From: Nitrospirota bacterium
GTDB taxonomy: Bacteria > Nitrospinota_A > UBA7883 > JAJRTC01
DNA: 34,915 bases
Assembly (NCBI GenBank): GCA_024278445.1
Contig: JAJRTC010000254.1
Coordinates: 1-34,915 of the forward strand
Reading direction: 5' to 3'
Shown: positions 25,920 through 32,827 of the stretch, in pieces
Layout: each line of letters starts with the position of its first letter
Position numbering within the stretch: position 1 is the stretch's first letter
Position numbers and translations under genes: made by a program
The notes under the pieces: generated by a model
Seen by the model: only the letters and a program-made list of their open reading frames with translations
Told to the model about the DNA's origin: nothing
Databases searched by the model: none

Positions 25920-26834
25920 ATGCCTGTTAATCTTGCAAATAATATAGCCGGGTTAAACCTCAAAAATCCTATTTTAGGTGCGTCTGGCACTTTTGGATAT
26001 GGCACGTTGTATGAGCGGTTTTATGATATTTCCGTTATTGGCGGGTTTGTTACCAAGGCATTGTCCCTAAAACCGAGAGCCGGGAACCCCGCACCAAGAA
26101 TCTGCGAAGCACCAGGCGGTATGCTAAACGCCATTGGATTGCAAAACATAGGGATAGACAGGTTTGTAAACCAGAAACTGCCTAAAATAAAAGATAAGGA
26201 CCTCGTAATCATCGCAAACTTTTTTGGTGAAACGGTGGATGAATATGTTGAGGTCGCCAGCAGATTGAATGAGGTTGACGGTGTGCATGGGCTTGAAATG
26301 AATATATCGTGTCCTAACAGGAACAACGAGGGGCTGGTATTCGGCGCAAGTTGCCAAATTACGGAAGATGTTGTTAAAGCATGTCGTAAGGTAACAAACA
26401 AACCGTTGTTCGTTAAACTTTCGCCAAACGTGGCCGATATAGCCAAATTTGCAAAAGTGTGCGAAGACAGCGGCGCTGACGGTCTGTCTGTGATAAACAC
26501 TCTCTCCGGCATGGCGATAGACATAAGATCACGCAAGCCTATTCTTGCAAACGTGATGGGTGGGCTTTCCGGCCCTGCCATTAAACCTGTTGCCGTGCGG
26601 ATGGTGTGGCAATGTTACAGGGCGGTTAAAATACCTATTTTTGGCATAGGCGGTATATCATGCGTAGAAGACGTGGTCGAGTTTATTCTTGCCGGAGCGT
26701 CGGCTGTGCAGATAGGCTCGATGAACTTTGTAGAACCCGAAATTTGCAAAACTTTGGCCGAGGAACTGCCGGATCTTTTGGAATCTCTTGGAGTTTCTGA
26801 CTATCGGGAGCTTATTGGCGCACTGGATGTTTAA
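25920..26834 (+). CDS. pyrD: Dihydroorotate dehydrogenase, class 1B catalytic subunit
   Basis: A 304-aa FMN enzyme that oxidises dihydroorotate to orotate in the cytoplasm. The N terminus (LKNPILGASGTFGYG), the catalytic loop EMNISCPNRNNEG with the active Cys of class 1 enzymes, and VKLSPNV and GIGGISCVEDV for FMN phosphate binding are all present. Class 1B is confirmed by the adjacent pyrK. It is the last recognisable pyrimidine gene; pyrE and pyrF are not in the window. Confidence 0.96.
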   Translation: MPVNLANNIAGLNLKNPILGASGTFGYGTLYERFYDISVIGGFVTKALSLKPRAGNPAPRICEAPGGMLNAIGLQNIGIDRFVNQKLPKIKDKDLVIIANFFGETVDEYVEVASRLNEVDGVHGLEMNISCPNRNNEGLVFGASCQITEDVVKACRKVTNKPLFVKLSPNVADIAKFAKVCEDSGADGLSVINTLSGMAIDIRSRKPILANVMGGLSGPAIKPVAVRMVWQCYRAVKIPIFGIGGISCVEDVVEFILAGASAVQIGSMNFVEPEICKTLAEELPDLLESLGVSDYRELIGALDV

Positions 26835-26952
26835 CGGTGAATTTTTTCTTTTGTCTTTTACCATTAAATTAATGTATAAAATAGTACAGGGATCGAGTCC
26901 GACGCTTACCGTGTGATCCCGAAACTTTATGATCCATCAGATTTTCATGAAC

Positions 26953-26969
26953 AGGACTTCTGTCCTTTT
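26953..26969 (+). terminator. Possible weak terminator after pyrD
   Basis: AGGAC-ttct-GTCCT is followed by TTT about 120 bases after the pyrD stop. The stem is only five base pairs, so this is a weak call. The 250 bases between pyrD and the next small gene hold no other recognised feature. Confidence 0.3.
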
Positions 26970-27084
26970 GCAGGGTCGGGTAATTAATACGGATTAAATT
27001 TTCTGATTTTCTATATAAGCGGGGGCGTTTGCGCTCCGTTTCCTCTATTGATAATGATCTAAACAGAATAAAGGTGGTTAAACG

Positions 27085-27291
27085 TTGAAGCGACAAAGAC
27101 AACAGACGCCAAGAAGAGGCAAAAACCCTAAACGCCCGCAGACCGGCAGATTTAAAGCCCGTGGCCCGGCCCGCGAGCCGGAGCGCCAAGTGGATGGAAA
27201 GTATATGGATTTGCCCATGAAAACCATTGAAGAACGTAAAGCCGCACAGCTTGCCAAGTGGCGCAAGGAACTTGGGATAGACGAGGAGTAG
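27085..27291 (+). CDS. Small basic protein, unknown function
   Basis: A 68-aa protein with a strongly basic N-terminal half (KRQRQQTPRRGKNPKRPQ...) and an acidic, helical C terminus (KWRKELGIDEE). The start is TTG with AAGGTGG 8 bases upstream. The basic tail could bind nucleic acid, but no family is recognised. It is convergent with the next small gene. Confidence 0.55.
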   Translation: MKRQRQQTPRRGKNPKRPQTGRFKARGPAREPERQVDGKYMDLPMKTIEERKAAQLAKWRKELGIDEE

Positions 27292-27301
27292 CTAGTAGCT
27301 T

Positions 27302-27538
27302 TTACGGCGTACCCTTTTTTTGTGGCAGTTCTCCAAGCATTTTATCTACATCTTTCGGCGATGCCGAACCGCTGATGATTTTTGCGATAGTTTCATTGTT
27401 CGATGAACCTTTCAGGTGGTCAAGGGTGATATCGGCCACGCCAAAAAATTCTTCTACCGTCATTCCTTTTTTCATGGCAGAGATAAGTAGCTTTAAAAAC
27501 TCGTTTTCTATTTCTGATTTGAGCTTATCGTCGGCCAA
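27302..27538 (-). CDS. Small acidic helical protein, unknown function
   Basis: I start this gene at TTG 27538 (MADDKLKSEIENEFLKLL), giving 78 aa. GGAGGAG lies 7 bases upstream, and the promoter at 27582-27610 places the transcript start at about 27575, downstream of the track's longer starts. The protein is helical with no signal or membrane segment. No domain is recognised. It is divergent from the receiver-TPR gene with MITE copy B in between. Confidence 0.6.
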   Translation of the reverse strand: MADDKLKSEIENEFLKLLISAMKKGMTVEEFFGVADITLDHLKGSSNNETIAKIISGSASPKDVDKMLGELPQKKGTP

Positions 27539-27581
27539 GGTAACTCTCCTCCAGAGGGTGCGGTAGCTTTTATTTACAATC

Positions 27582-27610
27582 ATGATATGCGCCCTAAAAG
27601 CGGGTGTCAA
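27582..27610 (-). promoter_or_regulatory. Sigma-70-type promoter of the small minus-strand gene
   Basis: On the minus strand TTGACA (27610-27605), a 17-base spacer and TATCAT (27587-27582) give 6 of 6 and 5 of 6 matches. The predicted start near 27575 leaves a 37-base leader with GGAGGAG. Confidence 0.65.
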
Positions 27611-27625
27611 ACGGAGAGCTGTGAA

Positions 27626-27785
27626 GGTAGTGGGTCAGTTTGCGCATTGTTGTCTAAAGCCCATTCGATTCACTTCGTTCACTCAGGGCAGGCTCCGCGA
27701 AGCATCTCGAATCTATTCTTATCGTGTCAGATGTAATTCGAGATTCTTCGCCTTTGGCTCAGAATGACCAAACTGACTCACTACT
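27626..27785 (-). mobile_element. MITE-like element, copy B (inverted)
   Basis: This copy is the reverse complement of copy A. It begins GGTAGTGGGTCAGTTTG and ends CAAACTGACTCACTACT. The inner segments CGAAGCATCTCGAAT and ATTCGAGATTCTTCG are kept. No target duplication is evident, so it is older, or one flank has changed. Confidence 0.85.
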
Positions 27786-28071
27786 CATATAGTATTGGTT
27801 AAAAAAGTTATATGGATAAATAAAAATTCAGTAATTGAACTATCATCCAATTGTTCTTGCGATAAAATTACTTGAGCCGTGCAAGGCCCTGTCTCTTACC
27901 GCACATCTGGCGCAGGCTACCTAAAATATCGGCTATCCAGCACAAGACGCTGAATTTTATATTTTTGTTACATGGACTTAGAAATCATAATATAATCGGG
28001 CAACCATGCTTCTTTCCTTGGAACTGGTATTTTTCTGTTAAGTACGACATGTTAAACAGAGCGGATTAAAC

Positions 28072-29229
28072 ATGGCGCATGAGCTTGCGGATACCAAAAT
28101 CCTGATAGTAGACAATCAGGGTGAGATACGCAATATGCGTGAAACCTTGCGGGATATTGGCTTTAATTCAGTGAAAGACCTGACATCCGGTCTTAAAGTA
28201 TTAACCGAGATACAGAAGGAAACGCCAGACGTCGTTCTGGTTAATTACTATCTTCCACAATACTCCGGCATGCAGGTTTTCAAGTCTTTAAGCGGAACCC
28301 AAGCCTTCGCTTCGGTCAAGTTTATCATGATAGTGCCCAAAACAGATTCCAGGAAAATTAAGGATGGCATCCTTGCCGACGGCATTTCAACTCTGCTGGA
28401 GCGTCCCTTTAGTCTAGACGAACTGCGCGAATCTATCTTCAGCCTGTTCGGGATGGGTATGGAGCATATGAAGCAGGTTGCCGAGGCTCAAATGCAGGAA
28501 GGGCATGAGCTTTTTGAGGCGGGCGATTATGAAAACGCGGTTCAGAAGTTTCGAGAAGCGGGCGATGTTGTTTCAAACCCGGAGTCTGTCTTTTGGCAGG
28601 GGCGATGTTACCTCGAGATGGGGATGTTCGATCAGGCCAATGCGTCGTTTCAAAATGCCAACAAGGGGAAAAGGTATCCTGGTATCAGCAAATGGCAGGG
28701 GTTTTTACATGTAGCCAAAAAAGACTATAAAGAAGCTATGACTCACCTTGAGAGAGCTATAAAAGAAGACAAGGCCGATCCGTTTTTGTTGGTAGCGCTT
28801 GGGAAGTGTCAGCTTTTCATTGAAACGGAGAGTATGGCCGAAGCTTCATTTAACGGGGCGACATCTTTAGCGCCGGACGACGAAAAGGTAAAACTTGAAA
28901 TCGGCAACGCCTATCTTGAAAAAGAACTTTATGATAAGGCCGAAAAGATGTTTGGCGCGGCCATCAAAATAGCGTCGAACGATATACAGCTATATAACCG
29001 CATGGCCATTGCCTTGCGAAAGCAGGGAAAGTTCAAGCGGGCCATAGAAATTTATGTAATGGCGCTAAAGATAGACCCTGAAAACGAGGGATTATACTAC
29101 AATCTGGCCCGCGCCCTGCACGAATCTGGCGATGATGAAAAGGCCATCAAAGTTTTGAATAAAGCGCTCGACCTCGATCCTGAGTTTACAGAAGCTACTG
29201 CGCTTAAGAACGAGTATACAAAAGGCTAG
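28072..29229 (+). CDS. Degenerate response-regulator receiver with TPR array
   Basis: A 385-aa cytoplasmic protein. An N-terminal receiver fold (about 8-125; ILIVDNQGEIR, DVVLVNYYLPQYSGM) is followed by five or more tetratricopeptide repeats to the end. The phosphoacceptor Asp expected in DVVLVDYYLP is Asn58, the acidic pair is reduced to one Asp (D14), and the conserved Lys of KPF is Arg (ERPF). It should therefore not be phosphorylated in the usual way and probably acts as a protein-binding module. It has no DNA-binding domain. It is convergent with larE, whose stop overlaps its own. Confidence 0.9.
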   Translation: MAHELADTKILIVDNQGEIRNMRETLRDIGFNSVKDLTSGLKVLTEIQKETPDVVLVNYYLPQYSGMQVFKSLSGTQAFASVKFIMIVPKTDSRKIKDGILADGISTLLERPFSLDELRESIFSLFGMGMEHMKQVAEAQMQEGHELFEAGDYENAVQKFREAGDVVSNPESVFWQGRCYLEMGMFDQANASFQNANKGKRYPGISKWQGFLHVAKKDYKEAMTHLERAIKEDKADPFLLVALGKCQLFIETESMAEASFNGATSLAPDDEKVKLEIGNAYLEKELYDKAEKMFGAAIKIASNDIQLYNRMAIALRKQGKFKRAIEIYVMALKIDPENEGLYYNLARALHESGDDEKAIKVLNKALDLDPEFTEATALKNEYTKG

Positions 29230-30044
29230 CCTTTAGTTTCATTCATGCTTCCTTGTCGATATCCTTTGATATCGACTGATACATAAAGAAATCCGGCTTT
29301 TTTCAAGGCTTTATATATAGAATCCGCAACGGTTGCGTCTATTGCCCTTGGGATATCCTCTTTTAAAAACTCGATACGGGCAACTTCGCCGTGATGACGC
29401 ACCCTCACTTGGGAGAAACCGAGCCTGCGGATAGCAGATTCAGCGGTTTCCACCATTTTCAAGCTTTCGGCGGTTATGGAAGAGCCATATGGCAGACGTG
29501 AGGCAAGACATGCATAGGCAGGTTTATCCCAGGTAAAAAGCCCCATTTTTTTGGAAAGCGCCCTTATTTCATCCTTCGTCAAGCAGGCTTCCTGTAACGG
29601 GCTTATTACGCCTTTTTCATCCCGTGCGCGCAAGCCTGGCCTGTGGTCGCTTAAATCGTCGGCGTTGGCACCGTCGAATATGGCTGTAATACCTTCATTT
29701 TTTGCAATAGAGGCCAGCTTTTTAAAAAGCTCGGTTTTGCAGTGATAACACCTGTCGGGCGGGTTTTTGCGATAGTTCTCATTTTTAAGTTCGTTTGTGT
29801 CTATTATAATATGTTTCGCGCCAATTTCTTCCGTTATCTTCTTGGCGTCGGCAAGTTCCGAAGCGGGGAATGATGCTGAGTTTCCGGTTGCGGCCACTGT
29901 TCTGCCCCCAATTTTTTTAAGGGTGTCGTGGCAAACTTTAAGCAGAAAAGAGCTATCTACACCGCCTGAGAAGGCAACAATAACCGATTTTTCATTCAAA
30001 ATCAGTTTTTGCAGGCGGGCAAGTTTTTCGTCAATGACGTTCAT
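29226..30044 (-). CDS. larE: LarE-like ATP-dependent sacrificial sulfur transferase
   Basis: A 272-aa PP-loop ATPase. LarE adds sulfur to pyridinium carboxylates in making the nickel-pincer cofactor of lactate racemase. The PP-loop FSGGVDSS (about 25-32), DRCYHCK (C99, C102) and YACLASR (C179) are seen; C179 is in the place of the sacrificial Cys of LarE. I start it at ATG 30044 (MNVIDEKLARLQ). The track's 70 extra residues come from reading through MITE copy C and its flank. LarB, LarC and LarA are not in the window. A TATACT (30060-30055) just upstream suggests a nearly leaderless transcript. Confidence 0.9.
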   Translation of the reverse strand: MNVIDEKLARLQKLILNEKSVIVAFSGGVDSSFLLKVCHDTLKKIGGRTVAATGNSASFPASELADAKKITEEIGAKHIIIDTNELKNENYRKNPPDRCYHCKTELFKKLASIAKNEGITAIFDGANADDLSDHRPGLRARDEKGVISPLQEACLTKDEIRALSKKMGLFTWDKPAYACLASRLPYGSSITAESLKMVETAESAIRRLGFSQVRVRHHGEVARIEFLKEDIPRAIDATVADSIYKALKKAGFLYVSVDIKGYRQGSMNETKG

Positions 30045-30355
30045 TATATTCAGGAGTATAACGCAGTAACGCGATATACAAAAGCGTGGTAGTGGGTCGG
30101 TTTGGTCATTCTGAGCCAAAGGCGAAGAATCTCGAATTACACCTGACGCGACAATAATAGATTTAAGATGCTTCGCGGAGCCTTCCCTGAGTGAACGAAG
30201 TGAATCGAATAGGCCGGCGCATGACAACAGTGTGCAAACTGACCCACTGCCCAAAGCGCGCTTCTCTTGCTAGGCTGAAGGTAAAATGTTAGATTAAGCC
30301 CACTTGGAAAGCGTATATCTGCTTTAACTTGCTGTAGTTTAATCGGGAACTAAAA
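30045..30355. other. Divergent intergenic region between larE and the NSS transporter
   Basis: 311 bases. MITE copy C fills 30088-30251. To the left is a possible -10 (TATACT) for larE, and to the right about 100 AT-rich bases precede the transporter, with only weak promoter-like sequence (TTGCTA, 17 bases, TAGATT). No gene. Confidence 0.6.
30088..30251 (+). mobile_element. MITE-like element, copy C
   Basis: Same orientation as copy A. It begins GGTAGTGGGTCGGTTTG and ends CAAACTGACCCACTGCC. The flanks AAAAGCGT (left) and CAAAGCGC (right) match at 6 of 8 bases, fitting a decayed 8-bp target duplication. It lies in the region read as the artificial N-terminal part of the larE ORF. Confidence 0.85.
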
Positions 30356-31891
30356 ATGTCGAGAGAAAACTGGGGTAGCAGGATGGGTATCATCCTGGCG
30401 GTGGCAGGTTCTGCCGTTGGGCTTGGTAACTTTTTGCGTTTTCCCGTTCAGGCGGCGCAAAACGGTGGCGGCGCGTTCATGATTCCTTACATAATCGCCC
30501 TGCTTGTTGTCGGTATCCCGCTCTGCTGGGTTGAGTGGACGATGGGCCGTGCGGCCGGAGGGCGTGGGCACGGTTCAGGCCCTGGCATACTTAATGTTTT
30601 CTGGAACCACCGCGCCGCGCGTTACTTTGGTGTTCTGGGGATTTTTATCCCGCTCATGATCTATTTTTACTACGTATATATAGAAGCATGGTGCCTTGCC
30701 TATTCGTGGTACGCCATTTCAGGCTCTTTGGGGTATGCGGCGGAGGCGAACGAGATGGGCGTTTTTCTCAAAGCCTTCCAGGGGCTTGCTAACAACCATT
30801 GGTTCTCCGGTATAAGCTCCGCCTATGTCTTTTTTCTCATCACGTTTTTTATTAACTTCTATTTTATATACAAGGGTGTGGTGAAAGGCATCGAATCCGT
30901 TTGCAAAATCGCGATGCCGATACTCGTTATTATGGGCGTCGTCATAATGATCCGTGTTTTAACGCTTGGTGCGCCAGATATGCTAAAGCCTGATTGGAGC
31001 GTAGACGGTGGTTTGGGGTTTTTATGGAACCCTGATTTTAGCCAGCTTACAAACGCAAAGGTGTGGCTTGCGGCGGCGGGGCAGATTTTTTTCACTACCT
31101 CTGTCGGCCTGGGGCTTATTATCACCTATTCCAGTTATTTAAAAGCGAAAGACGACGTGGCGTTGTCTGGTCTAACATCTATTTCCATAAACGAATTTGT
31201 CGAAGTTATCATCGGTGCATCTATCGCCATTCCGGCGGCGTTCGTTTTTTTCGGCCCTGTCGGAATAACGGAGATTGCGACAGGTGGCGCTTTTAACCTG
31301 GGCTTCGTCACCATGCCGATGGTGTTTGACCAAATGCCGCTAACTGCCCTGTTGGCCTTCATGTGGTTTTTTCTTTTGTTTCTGGCAGGTGTCACAAGTT
31401 CGATATCCATGTTGCAACCTGGCATCGCATTTTTGGAAGACGAGTTCGGGCTAACCCGTAAAAAATCTGTCACAATTTTAGGTGCTTTCTGTTTTGTAGC
31501 GGCTCAGCCAGCAATTTTTTGGCTCGACAAAGGCGTGCTGGACATGATGGATTTTTGGGCCGGTACTTTTGCCATCGTTTTATTTGCAACGGGCGAGGTT
31601 ATTATTTTTGCGTGGGTGTATGGAATCGACAGAGGTTTTCAGCAATTGCACCATGGGGCGGATATAAGGGTGCCTGCATTTTTTAAGGTTATCATAAAAT
31701 ATGTAACGCCTGCGTATCTCATCATTATTCTTAGCGTGTGGGTGTATCAGGACGCCGGAAGCTTTATGCCAAGCCCGGATGATCCGAATTTTGTCTACAA
31801 GGCAGGAACGTTAGGTTGCATGTTAGCGTTTATCGGTGTTCTTATAGCCGCTGTTGAAGTTGCGTGGCGCAGGAAGGAACTTAAATCATGA
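30356..31891 (+). CDS. Sodium-dependent transporter of the NSS/SNF family
   Basis: A 511-aa inner-membrane symporter with about 11-12 helices that uses the sodium gradient to take up amino acids or similar amines. The first helix carries the family signature GSAVGLGNFLRFPVQAAQNG, with the unwound GxG region for sodium and substrate. The conserved FFxxSVGLGLIITYSSY follows in TM6. It overlaps by ATGA with a small one-helix protein like MetS, so it is likely of the two-component MetP/MetS type. The substrate (for example methionine or alanine) cannot be set. Confidence 0.94.
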   Translation: MSRENWGSRMGIILAVAGSAVGLGNFLRFPVQAAQNGGGAFMIPYIIALLVVGIPLCWVEWTMGRAAGGRGHGSGPGILNVFWNHRAARYFGVLGIFIPLMIYFYYVYIEAWCLAYSWYAISGSLGYAAEANEMGVFLKAFQGLANNHWFSGISSAYVFFLITFFINFYFIYKGVVKGIESVCKIAMPILVIMGVVIMIRVLTLGAPDMLKPDWSVDGGLGFLWNPDFSQLTNAKVWLAAAGQIFFTTSVGLGLIITYSSYLKAKDDVALSGLTSISINEFVEVIIGASIAIPAAFVFFGPVGITEIATGGAFNLGFVTMPMVFDQMPLTALLAFMWFFLLFLAGVTSSISMLQPGIAFLEDEFGLTRKKSVTILGAFCFVAAQPAIFWLDKGVLDMMDFWAGTFAIVLFATGEVIIFAWVYGIDRGFQQLHHGADIRVPAFFKVIIKYVTPAYLIIILSVWVYQDAGSFMPSPDDPNFVYKAGTLGCMLAFIGVLIAAVEVAWRRKELKS

Positions 31892-32061
31892 CTGCTGGCG
31901 GCTATATCATGATGATCGGCAGTTGGGTGTTTATAATCGCTCTTGCGTGGTTTTGTATGCGGAAGGTTTTAACGCTTCGCAAAGCGGATGCGGAAAATAT
32001 AAAACCGATTTACGAGATCGACACCGGCGACGTGGAGAAAAAAGAGGAAACAGATGACTAA
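31888..32061 (+). CDS. MetS-like small subunit of the NSS transporter
   Basis: A 57-aa protein absent from the ORF track. The ATG overlaps the transporter stop (ATGA). It has one membrane helix (MMIGSWVFIIALAWFCM) followed by a charged cytoplasmic tail (EIDTGDVEKKEETDD). Position, size and layout match the MetS small subunits that pair with NSS transporters; in Corynebacterium MetS is needed for MetP transport. Confidence rests on context and topology. Confidence 0.8.
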   Translation: MTAGGYIMMIGSWVFIIALAWFCMRKVLTLRKADAENIKPIYEIDTGDVEKKEETDD

Positions 32062-32113
32062 GGACTGGGATTTTATAGAAAATTTACCAGAACATTGGCA
32101 AACTTTAACGTAA
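32054..32113 (+). CDS. Possible 19-codon ORF after the MetS-like gene
   Basis: ATG at 32054 follows GAGGAAA by a few bases and overlaps the end of the small subunit gene. It reads MTKDWDFIENLPEHWQTLT then stops. It may be a short peptide or a decayed gene start. No function is claimed. Confidence 0.2.
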   Translation: MTKDWDFIENLPEHWQTLT

Positions 32114-32132
32114 GCAGAATTGCTAATTAAGC

Positions 32133-32633
32133 ATGGCGTTGATACTAAAAATGCGTTTTTTTACGATTTCCCTTGTATTTGCAACTGTTTTCATCACTTC
32201 GGCTATGGCGGCAGATAAAGCCACGTTCATATGCGATGAAAAGGGTGAGGCGCTTATATCAGCAATAAAGGCATCCGACAGAATACTTTTGGAAAAGGCG
32301 ATAGTCGACGGTGCGGATATTAATTGCATACAAAAAAGTGGGCACTCTCCCCTTTTCTGGGCTGTTGGCAAAAGAAATCTGGAATTAACCATAATTTTAT
32401 TAGGACATGGTGCAAACCCCAATCAAGCGGCACAAAACGCCGGAATTACTCCTTTGATGATGGCGGCGAATTATGGTGATTATGAAATAGTGAAAAGCCT
32501 GCTAGACGCCAGGGGCGATGTTTTTGCCAAAAACAAATATGGCAAAACAGCGTTATTTTACGTGATAGGGAAAAAACAGAAAAAGATAGAGAAACTGCTA
32601 AGAAAAAGGATGAGTGAGGCTTCAGAGAAGTAA
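32133..32633 (+). CDS. Exported ankyrin-repeat protein
   Basis: A 166-aa protein with a signal peptide (MRFFTISLVFATVFITSAMAA, if begun at the second ATG at 32151) and about three ankyrin repeats (KSGHSPLFWAVGKRNLEL, NAGITPLMMAANYGDYEIV, KYGKTALFYVIGKK). Ankyrins are protein-binding scaffolds; here probably periplasmic. No partner is visible. The first ATG has no Shine-Dalgarno, so the start is open between 32133 and 32151. Confidence 0.85.
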   Translation: MALILKMRFFTISLVFATVFITSAMAADKATFICDEKGEALISAIKASDRILLEKAIVDGADINCIQKSGHSPLFWAVGKRNLELTIILLGHGANPNQAAQNAGITPLMMAANYGDYEIVKSLLDARGDVFAKNKYGKTALFYVIGKKQKKIEKLLRKRMSEASEK

Positions 32634-32827
32634 ACTTATTTTACTGGACTTCCCCCGGTTCCAATGCACCTATCCCGTCACTCCACCATAGGTTTACCTT
32701 AGTCCGATGGAGTTTGAGAATCTGGTGGTTTAGCTTAGGTGTACACAAAAACGCGGGAAGATCATTTTGCATGGTATGCTGGCATGGGTTTCAATAAACT
32801 TTGTATTTTATGGTTATCTGAGAGTTC
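32634..32827. other. Spacer before the AT-rich right-hand module
   Basis: About 190 bases separate the ankyrin gene from the next gene, where base use turns AT-rich. I see no gene, strong promoter or clean terminator here; it may contain transposon debris, but nothing could be identified. Confidence 0.4.

Larger units (their letters stand above)
27539..28071. other. Divergent intergenic region with promoter and MITE copy B
   Basis: About 530 bases without a credible gene. The left part carries the promoter of the small minus-strand gene, and MITE copy B occupies 27626-27785. The remaining 286 bases are AT-rich with a TATAAT at 27991-27996 that could serve the receiver-TPR gene. The two short ORFs in the track here (27582, 27872) are not credible. 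Confidence 0.6.

Noticed and set aside
27872-28069. 65-aa ORF before the receiver-TPR gene
   Set aside because: No ribosome site and no recognisable content; it lies in the likely promoter region.
30045-30254. 70-residue N-terminal extension of larE in the ORF track
   Set aside because: It is a translation of MITE copy C and its flank; the family N terminus begins at MNVIDEKL (30044).
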